Assembly (NCBI GenBank): GCA_045660265.1
Contig: JAZRDM010000033.1
Location: 1-64,000 of the forward strand
Direction: 5' to 3'
Length of the DNA stretch: 64,000 nucleotides
Source: Scatosoma sp045660265
GTDB taxonomy: Bacteria > Bacillota > Clostridia > Christensenellales > Borkfalkiaceae
Within the stretch, counting starts at the first letter, position 1. Every line of letters starts with the position of its first letter. Under the pieces are notes generated by a model, which was not told where the DNA came from, did not search any database, and saw only the letters and a list, made by a program, of their open reading frames with translations. Below are positions 32,795 to 42,225 of this stretch, piece by piece. The position numbers and the translations under genes were made by a program.

Positions 32795-34195
32795 TCAATT
32801 TGAGCCGTTTTCTGTAAAAAATTTATTTTTATTTTCGATTATTTCGTCTATTTTTTCAATATATGTCTTTAAATCTTTTTGCGAAGCAAAGCGAGTGATT
32901 TTTCCATTATCGAAAAAGACGCGTTTAGAAACTGCGTTTGCGCCTACTGCTAAGTTATCCGTCGTTTCTTCCATAATATCTACGTTATACACGCACGCCT
33001 TATTCGGCTTGGTCCAACCTACATTTTCGTTATTGCCCACCTGATATTTTTGGCGGTACATATAATAAGGCAAATACCCGGCTTGACTTAAAATTTGGCG
33101 AGAAGAAGATACCATGTCTGCAACGAAATCATTTTCAAGGTAGGAATTTTGCTCTTTTAACTTCGCGCCTGCCTTTAATGAAAGACAATGCACCGTGATA
33201 TTTTCTGCGCCCGTTTGCACCGCTTTTTCCACACTTTTTATAAACGTTTGCACGTCCTCGTCTTCCAGTCCTGCAATTAAATCGACGTTGACGTCAAAAT
33301 TGTATTTTTCAATCATCTCAAAGGCTTGATATACTTGTTCAACCGTATGTCTTCTGCCTATCTTTTTTAAGGTATCATCGGAAAACGTTTGCGGGTTGAT
33401 ACAAATGCGCGTAACGCCGTAATCTTTTAAAAGCTTTAATTTCTCTTCGGAGAATACGTCGGGACGGCCTGCTTCTACCGTGTATTCACATCCATTTTGT
33501 CTAATTTCAGCAAGCGGTTTGAGAACTCGCTCCAGCTCGTTTACTTCTAGTGCAAATGGTGTTCCTCCGCCGATATATAAACTGCGCAAATTCTGCACCA
33601 ATGGTTTAGACGCGAGAATTTCTTTTTCTAGACAAGCTAAATACGAGGGCAAAAACACCCGCGTTTTTTCAATGGGCGCTGTGATAAACGAACAATACGC
33701 GCATTTGGTTGGACAAAAAGGAATGGAAACGAAATAGTCTACGTCCCCTGCCTTTTTTTGATAAACCCCTTCTTGCGTTTGTAATATTTGTTCGACAAGT
33801 GTAATATTTTCTTCGCTGACTTGCATCTTTTCAAAGAGCGGGCGGAAAGGCTTGCCGTTTTCCAACTCCGTATATGCAAGCTTGGTGGGACGAATCCCCG
33901 TGAGCGCGCCCCAAGGCATTTTTACCTTGTATTTTTCGCTTAAGATGGAGTATAAACAAAGCTTGGCAAAACGGCGTTCTAACCGCTTATATAAGATTTC
34001 GTCGCATACCTGCCCCCCATCTTTAAAGGAATAGGCTTGCCCGTCTACGATAAAATTATTACAAAAAATCCCGTCTTCATAACGGAATTCGTGTTGAATA
34101 TTTTGCGGACGGTTTGGGAAAAGACGAACAACGTCTAGCAGTTCATTTTCTAAAAACGCGCAATTTGTTGTAAAAACTATTTTTTCTTCTGTCAT
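32795..34195 (-). CDS. hemZ: HemZ-type coproporphyrinogen dehydrogenase-like radical SAM protein
   Basis: A 466-residue radical-SAM protein of the HemN/HemZ group. The [4Fe-4S] motif is CPTKCAYCSF (CX3CX2C) near residue 167. It is followed by SLYIGGGTPFALEVNEL, YTVEAGRPDVFSEEKL and RICINPQTFSDDTLKKIGRRH, all typical. The extra N-terminal domain of about 150 residues (to the SIPFCPTKC motif) is characteristic of HemZ and absent from HemN. A role in oxygen-independent haem synthesis has been proposed for HemZ, but no other haem genes are in this window. It is one base from the MBL gene, in a three-gene operon with a [2Fe-2S] protein. Confidence 0.9.
   Translation of the reverse strand: MTEEKIVFTTNCAFLENELLDVVRLFPNRPQNIQHEFRYEDGIFCNNFIVDGQAYSFKDGGQVCDEILYKRLERRFAKLCLYSILSEKYKVKMPWGALTGIRPTKLAYTELENGKPFRPLFEKMQVSEENITLVEQILQTQEGVYQKKAGDVDYFVSIPFCPTKCAYCSFITAPIEKTRVFLPSYLACLEKEILASKPLVQNLRSLYIGGGTPFALEVNELERVLKPLAEIRQNGCEYTVEAGRPDVFSEEKLKLLKDYGVTRICINPQTFSDDTLKKIGRRHTVEQVYQAFEMIEKYNFDVNVDLIAGLEDEDVQTFIKSVEKAVQTGAENITVHCLSLKAGAKLKEQNSYLENDFVADMVSSSRQILSQAGYLPYYMYRQKYQVGNNENVGWTKPNKACVYNVDIMEETTDNLAVGANAVSKRVFFDNGKITRFASQKDLKTYIEKIDEIIENKNKFFTENGSN
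34003..34016 (+). repeat. 14-mer motif CGCATACCTGCCCC within hemZ
   Basis: Exact copy inside the hemZ coding sequence, where the complementary strand encodes GGQVCDE. It is the only one of the four exact copies that is inside a gene. Confidence 0.85.
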
Positions 34196-34196
34196 A

Positions 34197-34817
34197 TTAT
34201 GCGTCTAATACGAAGGGATTATATTCCCTTTCTCTTTGTAAAGTGGTCTGTTCCTGATGTCCAGGATATACGGGCATATCCCCTTCTAAAGCGGTTAATT
34301 TTTTTAAGCTTTTGCGCAGTTCTTCTAAATTTCCCGTCGGGAAATCTGTTCTGCCGATACTGTCTAAAAAGAGAGTATCTCCTGAAAACAACGCTTTTTC
34401 TGCGCCTACCTTGAATAAATAACAAGCGCTGCCCTTGGTATGCCCTGCCGTTAAAATACCTTTAATTTGCATACCGCAAAGCTGCATTTCTTCGCCGTCG
34501 GCAAACGTTTTATCCACCGTATATAATGGCGCGGGCGCACCGAAAAGGGTGTGCAAATCTGCGCTTGTTCCTACAAGCGTTTTTTCCTGCTCGCTGCAAA
34601 TTACCTTTGCGCCGCGGCGTTGTAACTCCTCTACGCCTGCCACGTGGTCGAAATGACAATGGGTAAGTAAAACGTATTCCGCCGTCAAACCGAGCTTATC
34701 CAGCTGGGTTTGCACGCGCGAAGAAGAAGGGTCGATAACGACGGCTGTTTTTTCATCTGACATGATAATATACCCGTTACTGCCAAAGCCGTACGGGTAC
34801 ACAGTGTAAATTTTCAT
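34197..34817 (-). CDS. MBL-fold metallohydrolase (glyoxalase II-like)
   Basis: A 206-residue metallo-beta-lactamase-fold hydrolase. Metal ligands are visible: LLTHCHFDHVAGV (HXHXDH), TAGHTKGSACYLF, FSGDTLFLDSIGRTDFPTG and VYPGHQEQTTL. The size and motifs match the YcbL/YqgX group, related to glyoxalase II and persulfide dioxygenases. It lies in an operon with the [2Fe-2S] protein upstream and hemZ immediately downstream. The substrate is not known. Confidence 0.9.
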   Translation of the reverse strand: MKIYTVYPYGFGSNGYIIMSDEKTAVVIDPSSSRVQTQLDKLGLTAEYVLLTHCHFDHVAGVEELQRRGAKVICSEQEKTLVGTSADLHTLFGAPAPLYTVDKTFADGEEMQLCGMQIKGILTAGHTKGSACYLFKVGAEKALFSGDTLFLDSIGRTDFPTGNLEELRKSLKKLTALEGDMPVYPGHQEQTTLQREREYNPFVLDA

Positions 34818-34827
34818 ACGGGTTATT

Positions 34828-35022
34828 TTATGCCATCATAATTTCGGAAATGACGTCGAGTACCTTTTCATAACAACCGCCACAGCCCGTAGAGCAATGC
34901 GTGATGCGTTGTACGTCTTTGAACACTTCTAAAACGTCTTCCATTTTATTGTGGTTTACGAGTGCGCGTTCGATATCCGTATAGCTAACTTGTTTACAAT
35001 TGCAAATGATGATGTTTTCCAT
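34828..35022 (-). CDS. BFD-like [2Fe-2S]-binding protein
   Basis: A 64-residue protein of the bacterioferritin-associated-ferredoxin fold. Cluster ligands are ICNCKQV (two Cys) and HCSTGCGGC (further Cys). It is a stand-alone domain, likely a small electron carrier or cluster-binding partner. It is the first gene of the operon with the MBL hydrolase and hemZ and has its own promoter and an AAGGAG site. Confidence 0.88.
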   Translation of the reverse strand: MENIIICNCKQVSYTDIERALVNHNKMEDVLEVFKDVQRITHCSTGCGGCYEKVLDVISEIMMA

Positions 35023-35046
35023 AAAAACTCTCCTTTTATTTCCTAT

Positions 35047-35075
35047 ATTATAACAAATTTTTTTGCTATTTTCAA
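35047..35075 (-). promoter_or_regulatory. Promoter of the [2Fe-2S]-MBL-hemZ operon
   Basis: Minus strand TTGAAA (35070-35075), 17 bases, TATAAT (35047-35052). Confidence 0.82.
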
Positions 35076-35083
35076 TAGTTTTT

Positions 35084-35117
35084 AAAAAAAATCGGCAAGA
35101 ACCCCGCCGATTTTTTT
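35084..35117 (-). terminator. Terminator of rel
   Basis: Stem ATCGGC (35091-35096) / GCCGAT (35106-35111) flanked by A and T runs; active on both strands by appearance. Confidence 0.82.
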
Positions 35118-35137
35118 ATCTTTCTTTTCTGTTGTTG

Positions 35138-37282
35138 TTAAGTCAGCGCTGTGATACGATGCACTTCGTAAATACGTTTATCCGCGCACAGCTTTTTGAT
35201 AAGCATATCTACTTCGGCAACGTCTGAAATAGAGATGGACGCTTCTAATACGGCGTCGTGGTTTCTATCTATTCTGCCGTTGACTGCTGTGATGGCAAGC
35301 TTGAGTTCTGATACAACGAAGGAAAGTACGGCAAGCGCTGCGCCTTGGTCGGTTGCGCGAATGGCAATATTCGCGTTGTAACGCTGTTTCGCACCCGACT
35401 CTCTTTGCCAAGATGCCGGTAACAGACGTTCTCTATGCTGACGCATATTCGGACAGTCTGCACGGTGAACCACCACACCCCTGCCACGAGAAGTAAACCC
35501 TACGATTTCGTCGCCGGGAACGGGGGAACAACAGCCCGCAAACTTGCAAAGCAAGCCCGATTGGCCATTGATAAGCACACCGCCCGTCGTTCTGCCCGTA
35601 GTGCCGCTTGTATGAATTTCAAAGGCTTTGGGCGTTTCTTTTTTATAAAAATCAATGAGTTTAAAAAGAATTTGGTTGACGGAAATAGAGCCGTAACCCA
35701 CCGCCGCAAACATTTCGTCGCGTTCGCCAAACGAGAAGCGTTCGGCTAGGCGTTTGAAGCTTTCGTCCGTCAAAAGCGTGGAAAGGGTGTAGCCTTTTTT
35801 CCGCGCTTCGTCGTCCAGCTTCATCTGACCGATTTTGATGTTGTCTTCTTTGAGTTCGTTTTTAAAGAACTGCTTGATTTTGGCTTTCGCACTAGATGAT
35901 TTAATGATTTTTAACCAGTCTCTCGACGGACCTTTGGAGTTGGGCGACGTAACAACTTCGACTACGTCCCCTACTTCAAGCGTTGCGGTAAGCGGTACAA
36001 TTTTTGAATTGACACGCGCACCAACGCAATGATGCCCTACTTCCGAGTGAATGGCATAAGCAAAATCGATAGGAGTTGCACCAGGCGGCAAAGAAATTAC
36101 TTTTCCTTTAGGGGTGAAGACCAAAAGTTCGTGGCTGTAAAGCTCCGTTTTTAAGGCGTCTATAAACTCGGTGGAGTCTTTCATAGAGCCCTGCCATTCC
36201 ATCATCTCGCGAAGCCACGTTAAGCGGGTTTCAAAGTTGGTGGATTGTTCTTCCGTTTTCCCCTCTTTATATTTCCAATGCGCCGCGATACCGAATTCTG
36301 CGATACGGTGCATTTCTTCCGTGCGGATTTGAATTTCAAACGGCTGGCCAAAACGGGTCATTACCGTCGTGTGCAGGGATTGATATTTGTTGGGCTTGGG
36401 CGTTGCGATATAGTCTTTAATTCTGCCCGGAATGGGTTTCCACTTTTCGTGGATTCTTCCAAGTACCGTATAGCATTCTTTGATGTCTGTAACGATAACG
36501 CGCACAGCCGTTAAATCGTAAATTTGTTCGAGCGTTTTGCCCTTATTCTTCATCTTTTTATAGATGGAATAGAAGTGCTTGGGTCTGCCGAATACTTCGC
36601 CTTTTACGCCGTCGGCATCCATCAATTCTTTAATTTCTTCAACAATTTTAGCAACAAATTCTTTACGCTCGGATAATTTTGCGCTGATGTTTTGGACGAG
36701 TTCGTCAAACGCTTCGCCGTCCAAATGCTTTAAGCAAAGGTCTTCTAATTCGCATTTGATTTGCGAAATACCTAATCGGCCAGCCAAGGGCGCGTAAATA
36801 TCCAACGTCTCTCTTGCCATTTTTTGACGGCGTTCTGCAGACAAAAAACCAAGCGAACGCATATTGTGTAAGCGGTCTGCCAGCTTGATGATAATGACGC
36901 GAATATCTTTTGCCATCGCCACGAAAATTTTACGGAAATTTTCGGCTTCTTCCGCCTCTTTGGATTTAAACTCGATTTTTTCCAGCTTGGTTACGCCTGC
37001 AACAAGCTGTAATATTTCTTCGCCGAATTCACGGCGAATATCCTCGTCCGTAACGGGAGTATCCTCAATGACGTCGTGCAAAAGCGCCGCCGCAATCGTT
37101 GCGGCGTCTAAGCCTAACTCCATTAAAATCTCTGCGACTGCGCAGGGATGAATGAAGTAGGGTTCGCCAGAAGCGCGTTTTTGCTCTTTATGCGCCTCTT
37201 CGGCATAATGGTACGCTTTAACTAGCTTTTCGCTATCTTCGTTGGCGTATATTCGATTGATTTTTTCAAGCGTCGCCGTCAT
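35138..37282 (-). CDS. relA: Bifunctional (p)ppGpp synthetase/hydrolase (Rel)
   Basis: Stringent-response enzyme of 714 residues. The N-terminal HD hydrolase domain is intact (FIHPCAVAEILMELGLD and ALLHDVIEDTPVTDED). Next comes the synthetase domain (FGRPKHFYSIYKKMKNKG, YDLTAVRVIV, KPNKYQSLHTTVM). TGS (LLVFTPKGKVISLPPGATPIDFAYAIH), a zinc-finger-like CCSPVPGDEI region and a C-terminal ACT domain complete it. Both activities are expected, as in most Bacillota Rel. It starts three bases after recJ, an unusual but known neighbour in Clostridia. Confidence 0.95.
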   Translation of the reverse strand: MTATLEKINRIYANEDSEKLVKAYHYAEEAHKEQKRASGEPYFIHPCAVAEILMELGLDAATIAAALLHDVIEDTPVTDEDIRREFGEEILQLVAGVTKLEKIEFKSKEAEEAENFRKIFVAMAKDIRVIIIKLADRLHNMRSLGFLSAERRQKMARETLDIYAPLAGRLGISQIKCELEDLCLKHLDGEAFDELVQNISAKLSERKEFVAKIVEEIKELMDADGVKGEVFGRPKHFYSIYKKMKNKGKTLEQIYDLTAVRVIVTDIKECYTVLGRIHEKWKPIPGRIKDYIATPKPNKYQSLHTTVMTRFGQPFEIQIRTEEMHRIAEFGIAAHWKYKEGKTEEQSTNFETRLTWLREMMEWQGSMKDSTEFIDALKTELYSHELLVFTPKGKVISLPPGATPIDFAYAIHSEVGHHCVGARVNSKIVPLTATLEVGDVVEVVTSPNSKGPSRDWLKIIKSSSAKAKIKQFFKNELKEDNIKIGQMKLDDEARKKGYTLSTLLTDESFKRLAERFSFGERDEMFAAVGYGSISVNQILFKLIDFYKKETPKAFEIHTSGTTGRTTGGVLINGQSGLLCKFAGCCSPVPGDEIVGFTSRGRGVVVHRADCPNMRQHRERLLPASWQRESGAKQRYNANIAIRATDQGAALAVLSFVVSELKLAITAVNGRIDRNHDAVLEASISISDVAEVDMLIKKLCADKRIYEVHRITALT

Positions 37283-37285
37283 AAG

Positions 37286-39610
37286 TTATACTTCCTGTAA
37301 ATTACAAATTTTACGATAGATGGACGAGTCGGTTAATTCGGCTTTTACACCGCGGTAAACGGTAAATTTACCATCTTCAAACGAGACTAAGCCAAGTTCT
37401 TCAAACACGCTTAAAGCAAAAATAAATTCGCGTAAATTGAAACCTAATGCGTCGCAGGAAATTGCAAGTTCTTCTGCCGTAGCACCGTTTAAAGAGTGTA
37501 TTTCACGGCGGAGTGCGGAAAAGATTTCAAGTAAGCTTTCCCTTGCCGTATCTAATCCTTCGAACATTTTATAACCGCAAATTTCTTCGTTGACGTACAC
37601 CTGCTTTCCTTCCAATGCCTTTACGTTGAAATCGGACGGGGTATCTAAAAATACAACGTCTTTAAAACCGCTTAAATCGGCATCAGGCGCAGGGGAAACA
37701 ATCAGCGCGTTAGCTAAATTTCTAGACGAGGGATAGAATAAATCACAGCCAAATTTTTCTAAATTTTCATAGAAACGAAGAGTGCGTCTATCCGAAGCAA
37801 TCAAACAAAGCCCGTAAGGACATTCGCTATCTTTTTGCGTGATAATTTCTTGGATTTTTTGAGTATTACAAGCCGTTACATCCACGTCTATTTTTTCAGC
37901 ATACGAACGGGAAATTGCGTTGGAGAAGATGCTTTCCGCTACCCTTCTGCCCGTTTTTCCGTCGTAAATGAAATCGCGGATGTAACCCTTTACATATTCT
38001 CTGCCCTTAAAGCGTGAAATACCAACGTCGAAAACAATTTTTTTACGAACGTCGCTTTCGATAATTTTTAAATGCTTTAAACCAGAAAAATACATCAGGT
38101 CGATATATTCGCTACGCACGTTGATGTGCGGGGATTGCGCTTTTGTGGGGCGAGCATTGCACACACCTGCCGAAATAGAGAATAACGGACGTCTATGCCC
38201 TACGCCATAAGGCTCCATTTGTATAAGCTCTTTGGCGAATTTTTCCGAAAAAGGTTGCGTAATTTCTTCGCTGATATAAATTTTTTGCTCGAAATCCTCA
38301 CGGTTATACTGTGAAGCAATTTCTTCGTTTAAGGCTTGTTCTAGTTTATCAAAATTTTCAAAGCGGATATTGATACCCGCCGCTTGCGCGTGCCCGCCAA
38401 ACTCTTCAATATACTGAGAGCAATTTTTTAAAGCTTTGAATACGTTGACGCTTTCGATACTGCGTGCACTGCCTTTCAGCATATCGCCATGGTGAACGAA
38501 TAAAATGGTCGGGCGGTTGTATTCTTCTGCAATTCTTGCAGCGACAATGCCGACAAAACCCGTATTCCAACTTTCGTCGGACAACATAATAACGTGTCCG
38601 TAAGCGCCTTTTTCTAATAATTTTTTCTTAGCGGATGCGTATAATTCGTCGCAATATTTTTGACGCTCTGTATTATACAAGCACAGTTTTGTGGATAAAT
38701 CGTAAATTTCCGATTCGCTTTCACTGGTAAATAAGCGGAATGCCGCACGGGCATCCCCCATTCTGCCTGCTGCATTGATACGGGGCGCTACGTTAAATGC
38801 AAGCGTTTGCGCCGTTACACCGTCATACGTTTTTCCGATTAACGTGGAGAAACAGGGACGGGGATTGTTATTAAACAGCTTTAAGCCTTCCGTAACGATA
38901 TCACGATTTTCACCAAGCAACGCCACGCTGTCCGCTACCGTTGCAAGCGCGGCAAAATCGAGATACTCGTATGCCTTTTCGCCGATTAGCGCGCACGCTA
39001 ATTTGAACGCTACCCCTGCGCCGCATAAATTATCATAGGGATAATCGTCGGTGAGCTTGGGGTTGATGATAACGCAATCGGGTAAAACTTCAGGAAGCTC
39101 GTGATGGTCGGTAACAATAACGTCGCAGCCAAGCTCGTATATATATTGTGCTTCCTGCGCGCAAGAGATACCACAGTCGACAGTGATAAAAAGTTCGGGA
39201 TTGCAATCTTCGAAAATTTTATCTACCGCTTCTTCAGAAAGCCCGTAACCGTCGGCGCGTTCGGGAACGTAAATGTGCGCGTCGATACCAAAATCTTTTA
39301 ACGCATGGTACATAATAGCAGACGCGCAAACGCCGTCGGCATCATAATCGCCAAATACGGCAACGGTTTTGCCTTCGTTGCGCGCTTGCGTAATCATTTC
39401 TACCGCCTCTTGCATACCTTTCATCAAGAAGGGAGAAAGGAAATTTTTATGGGACGGACGCATAAAACGGCGGATTTTTTCAACCGTGTCAATCCCTCTT
39501 GCGTATAAAATGCGGGTAATATGTTCCGTATACCCAGACGCGCTCGCCAAATCGGCAATAATATTTAATTGTTCTGCCGAAAATGAGTATTCGGGAATAA
39601 TTTTTTTCAT
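37286..39610 (-). CDS. recJ: Single-strand-specific exonuclease RecJ
   Basis: A 774-residue 5'-3' single-strand DNA exonuclease for recombination and repair. DHH motifs include VAVFGDYDADGVCAS, FITVDCGISC, VTDHHELPEVLP and APRINAAGRMGDARAA. The DHHA1 domain has EFGGHAQAAGINI near residue 400. An extra C-terminal region of about 220 residues (from about 550) is like the longer RecJ of Clostridia, where it may bind single-stranded DNA or partners. It is co-transcribed with rel. Confidence 0.94.
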   Translation of the reverse strand: MKKIIPEYSFSAEQLNIIADLASASGYTEHITRILYARGIDTVEKIRRFMRPSHKNFLSPFLMKGMQEAVEMITQARNEGKTVAVFGDYDADGVCASAIMYHALKDFGIDAHIYVPERADGYGLSEEAVDKIFEDCNPELFITVDCGISCAQEAQYIYELGCDVIVTDHHELPEVLPDCVIINPKLTDDYPYDNLCGAGVAFKLACALIGEKAYEYLDFAALATVADSVALLGENRDIVTEGLKLFNNNPRPCFSTLIGKTYDGVTAQTLAFNVAPRINAAGRMGDARAAFRLFTSESESEIYDLSTKLCLYNTERQKYCDELYASAKKKLLEKGAYGHVIMLSDESWNTGFVGIVAARIAEEYNRPTILFVHHGDMLKGSARSIESVNVFKALKNCSQYIEEFGGHAQAAGINIRFENFDKLEQALNEEIASQYNREDFEQKIYISEEITQPFSEKFAKELIQMEPYGVGHRRPLFSISAGVCNARPTKAQSPHINVRSEYIDLMYFSGLKHLKIIESDVRKKIVFDVGISRFKGREYVKGYIRDFIYDGKTGRRVAESIFSNAISRSYAEKIDVDVTACNTQKIQEIITQKDSECPYGLCLIASDRRTLRFYENLEKFGCDLFYPSSRNLANALIVSPAPDADLSGFKDVVFLDTPSDFNVKALEGKQVYVNEEICGYKMFEGLDTARESLLEIFSALRREIHSLNGATAEELAISCDALGFNLREFIFALSVFEELGLVSFEDGKFTVYRGVKAELTDSSIYRKICNLQEV

Positions 39611-39644
39611 AAAACCCTTTTATAAATGACTTTTGTAAATAAGA

Positions 39645-39692
39645 AAAATTCGGGCGGGATGAGTGTTAATACCCCCGCCCGCCCGATTGTGT
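39645..39692 (-). terminator. Terminator of secDF
   Basis: CGGGCGGG (39651-39658) pairs with CCCGCCCG (39678-39685). On the minus strand the stem is followed by AATTTTTC. Confidence 0.82.
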
Positions 39693-39702
39693 TTGATGTG
39701 GA

Positions 39703-40683
39703 TTATTCGCCTTTTTTATAATCGTATCTTGCTTTTTCCGCTGCCTTTTTATCTGCAATCTTTTTAAAGAACAAATAGGATGCAGGTGCGAAGAACAAGG
39801 ATGCGAACGTACCGGAGATAGTTGCAAGCAACGCGAAGATACAGAACATACGAACGGTATGCGTTGCGATTGCGCCTACTACAACCAACGCGATAGCTAC
39901 CGCGATAGCGAAAATGACAATCGATTTATTTGCAAGGTTGGATACAACGATTTCTTCCGTGTTTGCATCCTTTCCTGCCGATTTGGTTGCATCATGAATT
40001 TTGTTGTACGTAAACATGGTTGCAATTGCCGTAAACAACAAATCGAAGAACAACACGTATACGATAGAAATGGAAATAGGCAAACGCGTAATTACGCAAA
40101 CCGCAGACGTAAGACCTGCGCTTAAGCACATAGTAAGAGCAAGCGAGAAACCTGCCGCAAAGTTGTGGCGGAGAATGATATAACCACCAGCCAATACGCC
40201 GAATAATACACCTGCAAGTACAGTGCTGAGAACATATTCATCAGGAAGTCTGTCGATTACTTTTTCTTGTGCGCCGATAACCGAAATAAACGAACCCTTT
40301 AACGCGCCCGTTTCGCCCGTTGCTTCGTCGAATTTTGCGTTGAGCTTTTTCACTGCTTCGTTAACGTCAACGTCGTTTTCGAATACGTAAACGATTTCGC
40401 TGTCTTCACCGTTCATTTCACCGTTTTGTTGATATGCGTATTTTACACCGCATTCTTCAAACGTGCTGTCGCAAATTTCTTCTACTTGTTCAAGTTTGGT
40501 CGCATACGTGTATTGGTTTACCGTTACCGTAACCGTTTTGCTGTGGTCGAAGGTGATATCGTTGTTTACGCCGAAAATGAACATTGCGATTAAGCCGACA
40601 ATAATAACGGCTACGCATACAATCGACATAAGCTTAAGTTTATTTACGCTGTTTTTAATTGCTCTTTCAAATTTATTCATCAT
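39703..40683 (-). CDS. secF: Protein translocase subunit SecF (divergent)
   Basis: A 326-residue membrane protein with about six hydrophobic segments, an N-terminal one at about 18-38 and five more after residue 150. It is assigned as SecF by length, architecture, position after secD (11-base overlap) and the tgt-yajC-secD-secF gene order. Sequence is divergent: in the segment corresponding to the family motif NDTIVVFDRIRE it reads IATMFTYNKIHD, so the conserved transmembrane Asp is Ala (A221). The usual DFTGG-like motif after helix 1 is replaced by NNDITFDHSK. The start could be either of two adjacent ATGs (40683 or 40680). Confidence 0.85.
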   Translation of the reverse strand: MMNKFERAIKNSVNKLKLMSIVCVAVIIVGLIAMFIFGVNNDITFDHSKTVTVTVNQYTYATKLEQVEEICDSTFEECGVKYAYQQNGEMNGEDSEIVYVFENDVDVNEAVKKLNAKFDEATGETGALKGSFISVIGAQEKVIDRLPDEYVLSTVLAGVLFGVLAGGYIILRHNFAAGFSLALTMCLSAGLTSAVCVITRLPISISIVYVLFFDLLFTAIATMFTYNKIHDATKSAGKDANTEEIVVSNLANKSIVIFAIAVAIALVVVGAIATHTVRMFCIFALLATISGTFASLFFAPASYLFFKKIADKKAAEKARYDYKKGE

Positions 40684-42145
40684 CTTCTTCCTCCCTTACG
40701 AAGCGGAAGTATTTATGCTTGTCTGCGCTTGCGGATAAGAAGATATGGTTGATAACTCTTGTCCAAAGCAAGTTACAGAACGCACCCGTTACAAGACAGA
40801 TAATTGCTTGCAATGCTACCGTGAATACACCGCCGATTGCAACCAACGAGATGATTGAACCAATAAGCAATACTGCATAAAGATCTACCATATGGAACAA
40901 CGTGTTTTTATAACCGTTCTTCACTGCGGATTCAATCGTCTTACCGTTATCAAATTCCTTCTTAATTGCATTATAAACGTGCGCATTGAAGAAGTTAGTA
41001 AGCAATAATACAAGAAGGAATACTGCTACCGTACCTAAAGACACTTCGAAAATACCGCCCGAAATGAACGCGAAGCAAAGACCCGTTACGATAATATAAG
41101 AAACCGTCGAGTACATGTTAACAACACCGAATCTACCGAAGAATACGATAGGAAGTACGATACATGCTACGATTACTAAGAAGAGCGCGATATACAAAAG
41201 CGTAAGCACTTCTTCACCGTAAACGGATTCGAACGTTCTGATTTGATTGCTAACCGGTTGGAATTGAATATCAAAGCCGTTGCTTTCAAGTGCAGAATTT
41301 AATACAACGTTGATCATCTTAACAGCAGCAACGCCTTCTTCATATGCCAAACCTACCGTGATAAGATTATCCGTGATGATATGGTCTTGGTAAATTTTAA
41401 GCATTTGCGTTTCGCCGATAAAAATATCCAACGTGGTTGCTTCCGAACCGGAAGACGCTGCCGACGTGGTCGTAAGCGTATCTTTGATTTCTGCAACAGC
41501 TTCTTTACCTTCTTCCGTCAGCTTAATATCGATAAATACTACTTTCGATTCCGTCTTTACGTTAAAGGTGTCGATAAGGTCGCTTGCTTTTGCGTCCTTT
41601 TCCGTTAACGCGTCCATCGTTTCGCCGCCTACTTGCATATCGATTGCGCCGGTGTAAGCAAGATATTCGAACGTGGATGCGTAGTTTACGTCGGATGCGG
41701 GAATTTCTACTTTAATCGAATACCCATTGACGATAGATACGCGGCTAGACGAATATTGCAATTCGCTTACTTTCTTATCCATTTCTGCTGCAAGTGCTTT
41801 GAATTCGGTTTTGAATTCGTTCGTCAACTTACCTTTTTCGAGAATGCCTAAAGATTCGCTTGTGCTGAAATACAAGTTGCCGATCTTTTTATATTCTTCG
41901 TTGCCTTCTTCGTTTGCGTCGGGATAGCTATCCTTGTATTCGTTTGCCGAAATAACGCCTTCCGGATAATAATACGCATAGTATCCGCCGCCGAGATCCG
42001 CGCTTAAATCATACTGCATTACTGCAGGGTTCCAAATTTTTACCGTACCAGGTACAGCAAAGGTAGGGAACACCGTGATTGCGCACAATACGGCGATAAT
42101 GACGGAAAGAATTACCATCAACACCACCGATTTTTTCTTGCCCAT
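40673..42145 (-). CDS. secD: Protein translocase subunit SecD (divergent)
   Basis: A 490-residue membrane protein: one N-terminal helix (8-28), a large external region (about 30-310), then five hydrophobic segments. It is assigned as SecD by architecture, context and pairing with SecF. The fourth-helix region that reads DANVLIFERIKEE in typical SecD is here NFFNAHVYNAIKKEF, so the conserved Asp is Phe (F385) by alignment from the shared AN/IKKE pattern. The acidic residue implicated in proton-driven translocation is thus missing from both subunits. Consensus promoter and GGAGGC ribosome-binding site upstream. Confidence 0.85.
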   Translation of the reverse strand: MGKKKSVVLMVILSVIIAVLCAITVFPTFAVPGTVKIWNPAVMQYDLSADLGGGYYAYYYPEGVISANEYKDSYPDANEEGNEEYKKIGNLYFSTSESLGILEKGKLTNEFKTEFKALAAEMDKKVSELQYSSSRVSIVNGYSIKVEIPASDVNYASTFEYLAYTGAIDMQVGGETMDALTEKDAKASDLIDTFNVKTESKVVFIDIKLTEEGKEAVAEIKDTLTTTSAASSGSEATTLDIFIGETQMLKIYQDHIITDNLITVGLAYEEGVAAVKMINVVLNSALESNGFDIQFQPVSNQIRTFESVYGEEVLTLLYIALFLVIVACIVLPIVFFGRFGVVNMYSTVSYIIVTGLCFAFISGGIFEVSLGTVAVFLLVLLLTNFFNAHVYNAIKKEFDNGKTIESAVKNGYKNTLFHMVDLYAVLLIGSIISLVAIGGVFTVALQAIICLVTGAFCNLLWTRVINHIFLSASADKHKYFRFVREEEDDE

Positions 42146-42164
42146 AAATTGCCTCCTATTTGTT

Positions 42165-42178
42165 TGGGGTTATCCCCA
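42165..42178. promoter_or_regulatory. Inverted repeat in the secDF leader
   Basis: TGGGG TTAT CCCCA, a five-base perfect stem between the secD promoter and its start codon. It could be a leader hairpin or an operator. Confidence 0.45.
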
Positions 42179-42195
42179 TTCAATAATACCTTTTT

Positions 42196-42225
42196 ATTAT
42201 AGCCTATTTCTTGCCCTGCCGTCAA
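42196..42225 (-). promoter_or_regulatory. Promoter of secDF
   Basis: Minus strand TTGACG (42220-42225), 18 bases, TATAAT (42196-42201). Confidence 0.78.
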
